Positions 11,432 to 23,737 of a stretch of 64,000 bases of DNA are shown here, piece by piece. A model generated the notes under the pieces. The model worked only from the letters and a program-made list of their open reading frames with translations. It ran no database searches and was not told where the DNA came from. This DNA comes from Thereva unica. Lineage: Eukaryota; Arthropoda; Insecta; Diptera; Therevidae. The translations under genes were made by a program, and so were the position numbers. The stretch covers positions 62,001-126,000 of the forward strand of contig CATLJY010000142.1 in NCBI GenBank assembly GCA_949987705.1. The letters are read 5' to 3'. The first letter of the stretch is position 1. The number at the start of each line of letters is the position of its first letter.

Positions 11432-12717
11432 CAAATCAATATGCACGTCGTAAAGATAGTAATAGAGAAAATACGTTGTTATTCGTTGTTAAATGTATGA
11501 AATGGGGCCGGTATGAGTTTTCTTTAAAAGTTTTGTTTACAAATTCTGTTAAAGAATTGATACATTTTTGTTATATACATTGTTTGAATTGATTCTTGTT
11601 CCAGATATCTGGTGTTACGGAAATTTCGATTTTCATTCCTATCACAAAGCATTTTCGAATGTAATAATTTTAATACAAAATCGTACACTCCTTTAGCGTT
11701 TTTATTTTGTTACTATCAACTCATGCCGTTTATCATTATGAAGTTTTCTAAGATGTTCAAGTTTTTTGATTGAAAGTTCAGTTTTTCTTAAACTATGTTT
11801 TACGATTACGTACTATTTTTTTCATACGTACTCATACTGTTTTTTTATATCAGTACCGTTTTGTTACAGGTGAAATGGGGGACGTACTAACTTTTGCGTC
11901 TTTCCTCATCTCATTGCAATATATAAGTGATATATGTATATATATTGCCAATAAAAACTTTTATTTCACATATTTCATATTAATATTATTCTTTTATTTA
12001 ATACGTTTATTTAACATTTATCTATTATTATATTTAATAGTTTTTGATTTTACTAGTTTAAGATTTTTTTTATTTTTTTATTATGTCACACCGAAAATTA
12101 CATAACGGTTTTTAATTATACAAATTATTATAGGAGACTTCCTTATCGAATCAACTCCTAACTAATACTCTTACAAAAATTCAAAATAATTTTTAATATC
12201 ACAATATTTGTGTGGCTATGTTTTTAAAATTGTTTCTGTGTACAGTGTATACATACGTGATATGACAATCCAAATTCCCCAAGTGTATTTAATAGTAGTA
12301 GTGAGAATCCAAATTGTGACGTAACCAAAAACACTGTGCTTAAAATTATTAGAACAGAAACTGAGTGGATACTTGAATAAAACTTATTACAACGAAACGC
12401 GTATATACAAGTAGCGACTGCTACAACAGGTTCGCCCACGTTTCGCGAATTCCAATTCGTGATGTTAATTTCAACAGTATGGAATTTAAGAAAAAACTTA
12501 TATTCTAAGATATCATGACGTTTTGTTAGAATTAAGATTTATTAGGATGATATTAAAAAAAACTCATACTCAATATTTACAATATCGTTGTATTTTAGGA
12601 TATCATGGTTTTAATATCGCAGTATTAATTGATATGATTTATGAAATATGAGAATTGTAATTTTTTTTTGCTCTTTTTATGCGCTATGTTTTAAAATCAA
12701 CTCATACTGTTTTTGTA
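11432..12717. other. AT-rich stretch, no gene; inner copy of an element end
   Basis: I see no coding sequence. ACTCATACTGTTTTT occurs near 11825 and again at the right border (12700-12717), as if one end of the composite insertion is duplicated internally. The remainder is simple AT-rich sequence. Confidence 0.5.
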
Positions 12718-13282
12718 ATATGTACTCCGTCTTTTCTAGCCATTTGGTTATGCGATTGCCTCTTGATGTGTTATATCGCGATCCACAGAGCCGGTGATGC
12801 GCATTGAAATCGCCCAGTATAATTGCTGGCTTTGTTAGAGGGAGAGTTAACTTTTCGAGCTCCTCTGTCACATTTTCTAGCTCCTGTTCAACGTATATGC
12901 AAGCGATATCAATTGTTAAGCCAGCATGTACTCTGAGTGCAAGCATAGGAGTTTTTTGGTTGACTATTGTTAGTGTTTCTACTGCTATGCCTCTTTTGAC
13001 CAAGATGCCAACTCCACTGACTCTAGTAGTATGCGTATTACTTGTATATAAATCATATTGTCGATATTTTTTAGGAAGGTTTATATGATTTGTGTGTGGT
13101 AGATGAGTTTCTTGTAGTGCTATTAAATCTGGATTATATTGTGATATTATAATATCCAAAGCGGCAGAGTTCGTGTAGAGCCCTGCAATATTCCACTGCA
13201 CTATTGTAAGTTTTTTGTTATTGGCGTTGGATGTACTTCTTTGCTGCCTTTGATTATTTGTGTGTGCCATGTTATTGTTCAC
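12718..13282 (-). pseudogene. LINE ORF2, N-terminal half of APE endonuclease
   Basis: After an ATG the frame reads LTIVQWNIAGL (asparagine motif), ALQETHL (catalytic Glu) and ILGDFNAHH (Asp/Asn motif), then breaks at TEYIL at 12718. These are the first motifs of LINE endonucleases. The start at 13282 overlaps the end of ORF1 (13272) by 11 bases; an alternative ATG lies five codons downstream. The rest of the domain is at 1-259. It nicks target DNA in target-primed reverse transcription. Confidence 0.85.
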
Positions 13283-14185
13283 TGTGGTGAGTTTTTGTGG
13301 GATTAGTGCATTGTATCTCGATGTCTGATTCTGTGTCGGTTTCTAGTAATATTTTTCTGTTTGGTGTGCTTGTTGGTGAGTTATCGTTATTAGTTGCTGC
13401 AATAGTGTTTTTGAGTGTGTTAGGAGAAAGGGATAGTAGTGCATTTAATTCTTCACTGTCTGTAGGTTTGTTGCCTGCTGTGAATTGTACTTTGGTCTTT
13501 TGAGTGTTCGGATAAGGTGATGTTATTGTTAGAGTTTTCTGTTGGGCATGCTTAGTTACTTTGATTGTACTTCGTACGTTGTGTTGAGATTTTTGTTCAG
13601 TTAGTGCTGTTGTTTGTGTGTTTTGTCTGGCTACATTGGCCCAGGAATTGATAATGTTAAAATTATTTTTGTCTAAGTTATGGTTGTTAGTACTTATGCT
13701 ATTGTTAGTAGTCGCGTTTTGGGTTATTGAGTTGTTAGTTTTTTCTAAAAGATTCACCTTTCCAAGTTGGGGGGCTTCGATATTGTTGTATGCATTCTCC
13801 TCATACCATTTTTTCCTCGCTTCGAAGCGACTGATGTGCCGGTTAACTTGGATCATCACAATCTCCTTTTCCCTCAAAAATATTGGACAGCTTCTGTCTA
13901 GAGTTGAATGTTTACCTTCTACTTGGCAGCTGATACAATAAATTTTCGTGCAGGTGTGGTCTCCTCCTTCTGCTTTAACCTCATTACAGATGGGACACCT
14001 GGGGGTTTCATTGCATCTTGATTCGTGATGTCTAAGCTGGAAACATCGACGGCATCTTAGAGGTGCGGGATACCATATTTACTTCGACGTAGAAGTTGCC
14101 AATTTTATGTAGGCTCTTGGTGATCTTCGTGGCTTCATGCTCATTTGGAAGCAGTATCAGGTATTTACCTTCCCGAAGCGCTCTA
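13272..14185 (-). pseudogene. LINE ORF1 (gag-like) with CCHC zinc knuckles, 5'-truncated
   Basis: The frame from 13877 downward (201 codons) is rich in Asn/Thr and ends just inside ORF2. Upstream, between 13880 and 14070, the minus strand encodes CRRCFQLRHHESRC, a C-X2-C-X4-H-X4-C knuckle. It is followed by CPIC...CTKIYCISC, a second cysteine cluster, with a frame interruption. This is the ORF1 pattern of I/Jockey-type LINEs and binds element RNA. The 5' part is cut off by the LTR of element A at 14186. Confidence 0.75.
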
Positions 14186-14357
14186 TGTAGCGGTCGCTAC
14201 GTATTACTTTGTTTTTCTCTTATTACGAGTTTTCGTTATTAATTTTCTAATTCAAATACATGTACTTACAATTTTGGAGTACAGTGTGCGTTACGTCATC
14301 GGTTTAGATTTTCACTACTACTTTGAAAATACACTATAGGGAAATCACAATCACGTA

Positions 14358-15318
14358 GAGGAAAGTAGACAAATATGGAATACCATTTAATTTTTTAATG
14401 AAATTTTTTATTAAATGTTCCGTTTTGTACAGTTAAAGTGTTTAAAAAATATCTTAATACTACTATCCAACTTTCGATAAACAAATATATTGCCTGTGAT
14501 TGGTACAACAGAAAAAATGAATAAATTACAAAAACATTGCAAATTTCAAGCAAAACAAAAACTACTACAAATATGGAATACATAACAAATAAAAATGAAT
14601 TCATATAAAATATACAAAAATAAATAACAAATTCAACGTTTTTATATGTCGGATTTTCTCCTTTACTATAGAGCCGAAATAGGGTTGAACATTATAGTAT
14701 TTGGAAACTTTTAAAACACCCATTTGTTTTCTCGAACAGCAGATATTGCATTTTGCATTTGTGTATTATCCCAAAGCTGTTTTTTCTCGCCGTAGACATA
14801 TCTTATATAAAATAATATATAAGATTACAAACATAAATTAGATATAACTAAAAATTATGAAAATTACACCAAAAACTACAAAATTTCATTGGAATATAAA
14901 CATGGAATACTATTCCATATTTCCACCCTCAAAGGTATTCCATATTGCGGTAACAACTAAAAAAAATTCTAAAAATTATATTTCTTTTACACGACAAGCT
15001 ACACCAAAATTTTGTACATAGATGTTACCACAAACCGGACTAACACAGTCCAAAAATTCAATTGCCTAAATTTATCAACACATTCCAATTCATAATAACA
15101 CTAACAGAAATCTTAAAAAAAGTTTTCCAAATGTGACAATTTGAAAAAGCTGTTTTCTGAGCAGTAAGCGTGCTCCCGCCTTGACGTTTGATTATAAATT
15201 GTTAGGTTATATGCCTCGGCTTAGGAAACTAAATTGTCAAATGAGCTGTTGAAGCAGGCACCAAAAATACCGTGGTATTCCATTTTAGTATGCTATTCCA
15301 TATTTGTATACTTTCCTC
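14358..15318. mobile_element. 961 bp MITE flanked by TA, mariner-like
   Basis: Its ends, GAGGAAAGTAGACAAATATG and the reverse complement of CATATTTGTATACTTTCCTC, match over about 25 bp with one mismatch. The flanks are TA on both sides (14356-14357 and 15319-15320), and the intact 3' LTR shows the empty site with one TA. A TA duplication is the mark of the Tc1/mariner superfamily. The motif TATGGAATA or its complement recurs several times inside. No transposase ORF. Confidence 0.88.
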
Positions 15319-15811
15319 TACGCTTACACTGTACAAGTATTGAATGTATAAAAACATAGATACACGAATTAATTGACATGTAAAATAAAAAAATAGAAAA
15401 TGTATGAATGTATGAGTATTGAAATTGTAATTGAACTAACATCACATATTGTAGTATTAGTTAGAAGTTTTTATTTTAATTCAAAAAAAACTTCCGGTTG
15501 TACTTTTAACCGTTTTAAAGATAAAGTTTTGTCGTTTGAAATTAAACGAATTTAAAAATATAATACTAAAAAAAAATAAATCAAATAAAACTAATTTGAA
15601 ATGACTAATTAATAAAATAGTTTATTTAAATATTACGTAAAACTATTATGATGTGGAGAGCCGTTTGAGAATATCAAATCCCAATGTCCAGGAGTCAAGA
15701 CCCCCACATCACTCTACAACTTTTAATTTTCCCGGAGTACATTTGAAGTGTTTTCTGGACAAGGAAAGGATTGAGTTCCGTGATTTTCTTTTCGTTATTG
15801 ACTAGTTCAAC

Positions 15812-17727
15812 TGTAACGGTCAGTTTTGCCTAAATATCTACTTGACTAAAAATTACTGTGGGGAAGAAAATCGAGTAGTTGGTTGGGAACAAAAAGGTAG
15901 GCGGGGAGAAATGAAAAAAACAGAAAATGGGGATTTCGAATTTTTGACGTAGGGATTTTTGGTCCGGAAAAAGTTTTCGGAAAAAATTGAAATTTAGCTG
16001 GGAGAAAAAAAAATGAAATTCAAAAAAAGAAATTTTTTTTACATTCAAGGAAATAAAAAACTTGGAATTTTGAATTGTTTATACTGGATACCCATGAAGC
16101 AAAGTCGCGTACTAAAAATAATGAGGATTTAGCACGGGAATCTTAAAGAAGAAGAGGGCCATACGTGGTGATAAGGATACTGCGGAGAAAATTTTAAGGA
16201 ATCGAATTGTACAGAACAATTTATGTGTATACTAGTGTTCGTCAGATGATGCGTCGCATCAACCTTGCACAGAAGCAATATAAGGACGACTTGTCAAACT
16301 TCTGTTAATTGAGGATGCTGTAGAAGTGTATAGTGAGCAAGATTTAGTGTTAGCAAGCTTTTGCCAATCAAATAAGAAGTTACGTCTTCAGTATCTGCAA
16401 GGGCAGAAAATTTGTCTAGTGAAACCCTCAGCGAGGAAGGTTCATCAATGATTTTGGACCTGGCAACCTATTCGAAGTATATTTAAAACCATATTTATTG
16501 GAAGCGTACAGACCTGGGCGATAGTTTCATCGTTCGTGGAGCGGTGTGTGTCACCGAATTTACAGTTGTGGTTACTGATCCTGAACCTTATTGCCTCATA
16601 TCTCCAGATATAGTTAATTTATGTGATGGTGATACAATTAAACGAAGAAGAGGAATCGCTAAATGTGTTGGGTATTTCTTTTCGTATATATTTGAATGTC
16701 TAAATTCTTTTCTACACATATACACTTGCATGTTGCGTTTACAGACATTAGATATTGACTTCATTTTATCACCACTAAAATAATTTTTTTTGATTATCAC
16801 ATATTTAAATAACACTCTCAATAACAAGAAAGTAACTAATAGAAGTACAAATAATATTTACAAAGGAAGACAAAATAATTAAATTTTTTTTACTTAAAAG
16901 TTGTGAATTTATCATACATTTTGTTTAATGGTAGTAGTAGTAACGTTATAATCTTATTTATAATTATTTGTGAATTTGTTTTGCTCCTTGTCGGAACTAG
17001 TTTATTCTTTGTTGTTTTCTGTTCTCCATGTAAGAGAACCTGTTGTTTGTGATAACGGTTGTAAAAAAACGACGAGTACTGGCGCCAATACCACGCGTTT
17101 TTCTTTTTCTTCAGTTCTTCTTACAGATATACCCATTATAATTTAATTGTATATTAACTTTTTTTAATTTGAGCGTTGGAATTCGAGATCTGACAAGGAT
17201 CCGTGATTGTTGTCTTGAAATAGTGACGTGTCAGTTATCCATTGTATTGTTTGGTTGTGTTAACTGTTTTCCTGTAATAAACAGGCATATTAAAGGATTG
17301 TAACGAAAATGTCTGTGTATTAGATTTTTTCTTTGTGGAATGGTTGGGGCGGATTTATTCTCTTTTTCAGGGTTCTTAAATAGTGCATTCTCCTGAAGCT
17401 GATAGTATTCTATACTAATAGCTGTCAGGGGAACGAACTGCCATGACGAGGCACAGGCGATGACCGGAGAATGATGGAGGCGGGATTCAAAGTTGCCTAG
17501 GCACAGGTAAGTGGTGAACCAACCGCGGTAAGCCCCGGCCACACACCCCACGACCCCTCCGGCGAGCTAGATAACTCCGTGTGGCCGGCGTAGGAGTTCC
17601 GGAAATTATTTTCCTTTCTTATGTATGGTATTGGCTCCTTGGTCATAGTTTTCCGGGCTTATGGCTAAGGGGGTAATACCTCGCATAAGTGGCGCCCATT
17701 ATTTTATCGCGCCATTATGCTATTACA
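15812..17727 (+). mobile_element. Solo LTR (1.9 kb), relative of element E LTR, with host-gene cargo
   Basis: It starts TGTAACGGTCAG and ends TTATGCTATTACA, flanked by CAAC on both sides (15808-15811 and 17728-17731). The empty site is seen in the A 3' LTR. The last 250 bp (taagtggtgaaccaaccgcg ... through gtggccggcgtaggagttcc) is nearly the same as the end of the E LTRs. The first 250 bp is purine-rich in both but diverged. The middle holds a Cdc48/VCP-like fragment absent from E. Confidence 0.85.
16084..16700 (+). pseudogene. Decayed Cdc48/VCP (TER94) N-domain fragment
   Basis: Frames on the plus strand read KNNEDLAR, then ILKKKRA, then AEKILRNRIVQNN (around 16185-16225), and later NLFEVYLKPYLLEAYRP (about 16465-16515). 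Then come FIVRGAVCVTEF and VVVTDPEPYCLISPD (16530-16610) and DTIKR. These correspond in order to the substrate-recognition N domain of the AAA+ ATPase p97/VCP/Cdc48. There are frameshifts, stops and missing or unrelated stretches in between, and the ATPase domains are absent. It is a captured, inactive fragment with no intron-like gap in the recognisable blocks. Identification is by motif memory and should be confirmed by alignment. Confidence 0.72.
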
Positions 17728-18178
17728 CAACAGTTACATATTTCGGGTCAGTCCTCATTGCGAAGAAGTTATGCGCTTCTGTTGGCGTTGGATTGCACAG
17801 TTCATTGTCTATTGTCTTTCGCTTTTTCACTTTTTTTTTATTTTGGTATCATCCAGTGCAGCAAAAGGATTGCAACTGGGCCCTGGTGCGGGCGCCATGC
17901 CTTCGGTGGTTGTGATCAGATCACAGGTTTGAGATATACGCCGGGCGACTAATTATTTGTTGCTCTTTTAATTTAATAGAAAAAGGTTTTTCCTTTTTGT
18001 TTTCACTTCTTCACTAACTTGGTGTTTGAGTTTGCACTCTGAATAACTTTTTTTCCTCTTTTTTTAAGAACTTTTCTAAATATCAAGTTTTAATTTTACC
18101 GTCTGTGCTCACTACGAGTTTGAACGAGACTGATGGCGATTGAATTGTGCTTCCATTTGAACGTTTCGTTGTCCTACA

Positions 18179-18243
18179 GGTAATTTGGGTGGTCTCAGTA
18201 AGTCGAACGTTGTTCTCAGCTTCCTTCCAACAAGGAAAAGTTC
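18179..18243 (-). pseudogene. 65 bp of element C integrase next to the A 5' LTR
   Basis: GGTAATTTGGGTGGTCTCAG through AAAAGTTC repeats the sequence immediately right of the A 3' LTR (35033-35097), where it is integrase coding sequence of element C. Here it sits between the 5' LTR and A's own pol, replacing the primer site and gag. Confidence 0.85.
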
Positions 18244-20552
18244 GACTTAATGCAATAACAATCCCAGATAGATATCCAATTCCACACATTCAAAATTTCA
18301 CGTTGAATTTGAATGGGTGCACTGTATTTTCCAAAATTGATTTGGTTAGAGCATATCACCATATACCCATGGCAGAGGAAGATATTTTCAAAACAGCTAT
18401 TACTACACCTTTCGGTTTATTCGAATTTACTCGAATGCCCTTCGGTCTTAGAAACGCTGCCCAAACCTTTCAACGCTTTATGGATCAAGTACTAAACGGA
18501 CTAGAATTTGTTTTTGTGTATATTGATGACATTCTTGTGGCGAGCAAAGACGAAGAAGAACACAAAGCTCATCTTGAAAAAGTTTTTGGAAGACTTGAAA
18601 AATTTGGAATCAACATCAATCCAGGGAAATGTCTTTTTGGTGTTCATACATTGGAATTTTTAAGCCACAAAATTACAAAGGACGGAATACTTCCATCAGA
18701 AGACAGAGTTAAATTAATTAGAAATTTTCCGTCGCCCAAATCGATAAAAGAAGTACAACAATTTATAGGAATGGTAAACTACTTCCATAGATTCATTCCT
18801 CGACTAGCAGAAATATTAAGTCCAATTCATATTCATTTAGCCAAAGAGCTTAAAAAAGGTAAGAACGTGAAGAATTTAGAGTGGACAGAGGAATGCGAGG
18901 ACGCTTTTGTCAAAGCTAAGAACGCATTTATTTCAGCAACTCTATTAGTTCATCCCTCTGAGAACGCAAATTTTAGTTTGACAGTTGATGCATCGAACGT
19001 GGCTGTAGGAGCAATGCTGGAGCAACTAGGCAAAAATGGGCCTGAGCCATTAGCATTTTATTCGAAGAAATTAAGCGCCGCGGAATCGAAATATTCAACA
19101 TTCGATAGAGAACTTTTAGCCATATATTTGGCAATTAAACATTTCAGGCATTTTTTGGAAGGTCGTGAGTTAACAATTTTCACAGACCATAAGCTGCTAA
19201 CTTCGGCAATATGGACCAAAGCCGAAAGAAGTCCAAGACAAGCGAGGCATTTGGATTATATTACACAATTTACATCTGATATTAGATATATCAAAGGAAA
19301 AGCTAATGTAGTAGCGGATACATTATCGCGAGTAGAAACAGATAATAAGGATTGTGACGCGATTAAAGAAAACAAAATAGATTTAGAAATTATTGCGGAA
19401 GAACAGAAAAATGATTTAGAATTGAAACATTTAATGGAAGATTCTGGTAGAAATTCAAAAATAATTTTAACAGAAAAAGATGTACCTTTAACAAATAATA
19501 AAATTTGGTTGGAATGTTCAACAGGTAGAGACAGACCATTTATTCCCAAAGTTCTTCGACGAGACGTTTTTAATATCTTACATAACTTAGCACATCCAGG
19601 CATTCGACGTACAAGAAAGTTAATAACAAGAAGATACTTTTGGCCTAGGATGAACAGCGAAATTAATTTATGGGCGAAAACATGTGTAGAATGTCAGAAA
19701 GCGAAAATTTATAGACATACTAAATCCCCAGTTAAAAAATTTGAGACGCCAACAGGAAGATTTGAGCACATTCATGTAGATATAGTCGGACCACTCCAGC
19801 CAGCAGAAGGATTCACATACTTATTAACGATTGTGGACCGTTTCACCAGGTGGCCTGAAGTCTACCCTCTTAAAAGTATCACTGCACAGGTGGTAGTAAG
19901 AACATTATATGAACAGTATTTTCCAAGATTCGGAATTCCATTAACTATTACCACGGACCAAGGAGGTCAGTTTGAAGGAAAAATGTTTGAAGAATTTTCG
20001 AAGATCTTGGGTACGCATAGAATCCGGACCACAGCATATCATCCGCAAGCAAACGGAATGGTAGAGAGACTTCACAGACAACTTAAAGCAGCATTGAGAA
20101 CCAAGATGTGTAACCCGAATTGGTTACTGCATTTACCAGCTATTTTGTTGGGTCTGCGGACTACCATAAAAGAAGATCTGAAGTGTAGTCCAGCAGAATT
20201 AGTGTACGCAGAGATTATATCAGACCCGACAGACTTTGTGGCAATGTTAAGAAACCACATGGGGAGTATTGTTCCAACGGATTCTCGAGATCAGAAGAAA
20301 GGTTTCTTTGTGCCAAGGGGATTGGAGGACTGCGAGATTGTTTTCCTGAGGACAGATAGGATGAGAGGATCGTTACAAAATCCATATGAAGGACCATATA
20401 AAGTGATCAAAAGGGATTTTTCGATAGACATTAACGGTAAAGTAATAAAAGTATCGATTGATAGACTAAAACCGGCGCATATAGAAAGAAACGAAGACAC
20501 TAATAGGCCAGTAACACGAAGTTCAAAGAAAAGAGTTTCGTTTCAATTGTAA
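18244..20552 (+). pseudogene. pol: Gypsy pol of element A, 5'-truncated (RT-RNaseH-IN)
   Basis: The frame is open from 18147, but homology to D pol begins at [17 protein letters not shown] (about 18241). RT has [17 protein letters not shown] and YIDD. RNase H has [15 protein letters not shown] and TDHKL. Integrase has the H-H-C-C finger (HNLAHPG ... CVECQ), [17 protein letters not shown] and [10 protein letters not shown] for the D,D,E triad, then a GPY tail ([11 protein letters not shown]). Compared with D it lacks about the first 230 residues (protease and RT fingers), so it cannot be autonomous although its downstream frame is intact. Confidence 0.88.
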
Positions 20553-20607
20553 AGTAAATTTTCAGTCATGATTTTCGTTAATTGATATGTTCATGGACGC
20601 TTACGCT

Positions 20608-20617
20608 GAAGGGGGAG
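20608..20617 (+). promoter_or_regulatory. Polypurine tract of element A
   Basis: GAAGGGGGAG followed by TTA and the 3' LTR start TGTAGCGG, the normal plus-strand primer position. Confidence 0.75.
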
Positions 20618-21444
20618 TTATGTAGCGGTCGCTACGTATTACTTTGTTTTTCTCTTATTACGAGTTTTCGTTATTAATTTTCTAATTCAAATACATGTAC
20701 TTACAATTTTGGAGTACAGTGTGCGTTACGTCATCGGTTTAGATTTTCACTACTACTTTGAAAATACACTATAGGGAAATCACAATCACGTACGCTTACA
20801 CTGTACAAGTATTGAATGTATAAAAACATAGATACACGAATTAATTGACATGTAAAATAAAAAAATAGAAAATGTATGAATGTATGAGTATTGAAATTGT
20901 AATTGAACTAACATCACATATTGTAGTATTAGTTAGAAGTTTTTATTTTAATTCAAAAAAAACTTCCGGTTGTACTTTTAACCGTTTTAAAGATAAAGTT
21001 TTGTCGTTTGAAATTAAACGAATTTAAAAATATAATACTAAAAAAAAATAAATCAAATAAAACTAATTTGAAATGACTAATTAATAAAATAGTTTATTTA
21101 AATATTACGTAAAACTATTATGATGTGGAGAGCCGTTTGAGAATATCAAATCCCAATGTCCAGGAGTCAAGACCCCCACATCACTCTACAACTTTTAATT
21201 TTCCCGGAGTACATTTGAAGTGTTTTCTGGACAAGGAAAGGATTGAGTTCCGTGATTTTCTTTTCGCTATTGACTAGTTCAACAGTTACATATTTCGGGT
21301 CAGTCCTCATTGCGAAGAAGTTATGCGCTTCTGTTGGCGTTGGATTGCACAGTTCATTGTCTATTGTCTTTCGCTTTTTCACTTTTTTTTTATTTTGGTA
21401 TCATCTAGTGCAGCAAAAGGATTGCAACTGGGCCCTGGTGCGGG

Positions 21445-21859
21445 AGTTACGTCCCCGACTCCACCCTGAATAAATATAATATAATAAATAAATATAGATC
21501 TTTACAAAAACAACAATTCATTCCTAGAAATCTAAAATCTTTAAATTAAAACTTTCAGTCGTTTAATATTTCAGTTTCTCACGATATTTTGCTCATCCTT
21601 AAATTAAAACTTTCAGTCATTTCAATTCTCACGATATTTTGCCTATTTTGCTATTCTCACAAAAATTGTAATCTAATGCTCTTGTTAACGATAAAATTTC
21701 ATGTCTGGATTATTTCCGTTGTCAACTGAAAGGTAAATTTTATAAAATAAAGAAGTCAGTCTAGTACGGAGATTTAAACTGTAAACTTGAATTGAAATAA
21801 ATGTTCGAATTATAAAATTTTTATTTAATTTAAATATTGGTTGATCAAAGTTTATTATT
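21445..21859 (+). repeat. 5' LTR of element B
   Basis: 415 bp, from AGTTACGTCC to AAGTTTATTATT, closely matching the 3' LTR once that copy's inserted element is removed. Confidence 0.88.
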
Positions 21860-21876
21860 GGCGCAGTCATCGGTAG
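21859..21876 (+). promoter_or_regulatory. Primer binding site of element B
   Basis: TGGCGCAGTCATCGGTAG directly follows the LTR. A TGGCGCAGTC start is known from tRNA-Ser-primed 17.6/297-type elements; the three-base ATC may be a lineage difference. Confidence 0.65.
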
Positions 21877-23737
21877 AATTTTATCAATTAAAATCGTCCA
21901 GTCGTAAATTCGGGAGTGAATTAAAAATAGTGAAAGTTTTGTCGAAAGCATATTGGCAATTTAATCTCACTGTGTTAACTGAAAATTAACTCCGTGTCGA
22001 AGGTACTACGGCATATAGTGAATTCGCTGGACATTAAACATTGGAATAGAAGCACAGCAACGAGGGTACATCGTCAGCTGGTGGATCTCAATTCTTCAGC
22101 TTCATCGGACCACAACCAACTCGGCAATTATTTACATACAAGAGGAAATGCAATTAATCTGGCTTACGTCAATCATTGTTCTTGTGGGGTAAGTCCATAA
22201 TTGATACTTTTTTTTCCTCTAATGTCCTTCCTTTCAAAATTAAACTCCAAAAATAAGAAAACTTTTAAAGCTCCGTACAAAACTCCAGGGTCAAAAAACG
22301 CCGCGGAAGACGGATATAACTCTGATTCTGAAATATTTTTTAAGTCAAATTCTCAAAACAAAAGTAATAGTGTAGAATTAAGTAAAATAAAATTTGAATT
22401 AAAAAGTGATAATAAATTTGAAAATATATTTGATACTAAAATGGCAAATGAAAGTAACAACGTAAATTTAATAAATCCTAGTGGTAACAGTGCTCCAACT
22501 ATTAGTAGTAATCTAGTTAATAATCCTCTTAGTAGTTATGTTCAGGGGGCCAACAATTCTCCTAGTGCTAGTGCCGGTATTCCAGTCATTAGTAATAATA
22601 ACTGTTTCAGTGGTAATGGTTCTAGTGGCAATATTTATCGCGGTAGCAGTAACGATGTTAATGTTAATTTAATTTTGACTAATTTAAAAATTCCCGATGC
22701 CATCAAGGATCTACCAACCTTTGACGGTAATAGAAGATCATTGTTTGACTTTATCGACAACGTCGAAGAAATTTTGGGGTTAATGATCGGAATCGACGGT
22801 ACGAATTATGCTAAAATAATACTAAGATCTATAAGAAACAAAATTGTCGGTGATGCTAATGAGGTGCTGAACATGTATGGCACACCAATCATATGGGAAA
22901 ATATTAAAAACAATTTGATCACACATTATTCAGATAAGCGGAACGAAACGAGTTTGATTCGTGACTTACACTGTTTAAGACAGAATTCAAACACAGTAGA
23001 GAAATTTTACTCAAAAGTTATTGAAATTCTGTCTACCATTACTAATCACGTTAGAGTTCATGAAACTGATCAGAACGTCATAACATCTAAACAAACCTTG
23101 TACCAAGAAATGTGCTTGAACACCTTTTTGTCCGGCTTAAGAGAACCTTTTGGCTCTACAATCAGGGCAATGAGACCTATCACGTTAGTACAAGCATTTA
23201 ACTTTTGTTTGACAGAGCAGAATACACACTATATGCGGAACCACCAACCAATAAAAGCAAATATTGTTAGGAAACCACCAATTAGACCCATGCAACCTAT
23301 CTACAACCACCCAACTGCAACACCATCGTTTAATTATCACCCACAAAACCCAAATTTTTACCTACCTCAAAAATTTAGTTTTCAACAACCATATAGGCCT
23401 GTTCCTCAACCATTTTTCAAACAAAATTTTCAACTACCCCAAAAATCGTTTCAACAGAATCATAATTTCAGTCAACAATTCAATAAAGATAATAACCAAA
23501 ATTTCAAAAATCGCCCCGTACCCATGGATACTTCAAGTGGAAATTCTAACTTAAGATCAGTTAAAAAACCTGGACAAATAAATAATTTTTCTCAACCACC
23601 TAATTTTCCAAAATATATAGCAGAAGAATTATTTAACGTTGAACAGAGTGGGGAGCCTGAAAGTCAAGCCGCTTTTAATAACTATTTGAGTGAATTACAA
23701 TATACTGAACCTAATAAATTCGAGAATCAAAGTAACT

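Larger units (their letters stand above)
14186..18178 (+). repeat. 5' LTR of element A with two insertions
   Basis: It starts TGTAGCGGTCGC and ends TGTCCTACA. Comparison with the 3' LTR gives clean empty sites for both insertions (CACGTACGCTT and AGTTCAACAGTTAC). Confidence 0.88.

Noticed and set aside
20621..21444. Solo LTR independent of element A
   Set aside because: It follows a polypurine tract and A pol directly and, with 34747-35032, equals the 5' LTR in length (1110 bp).
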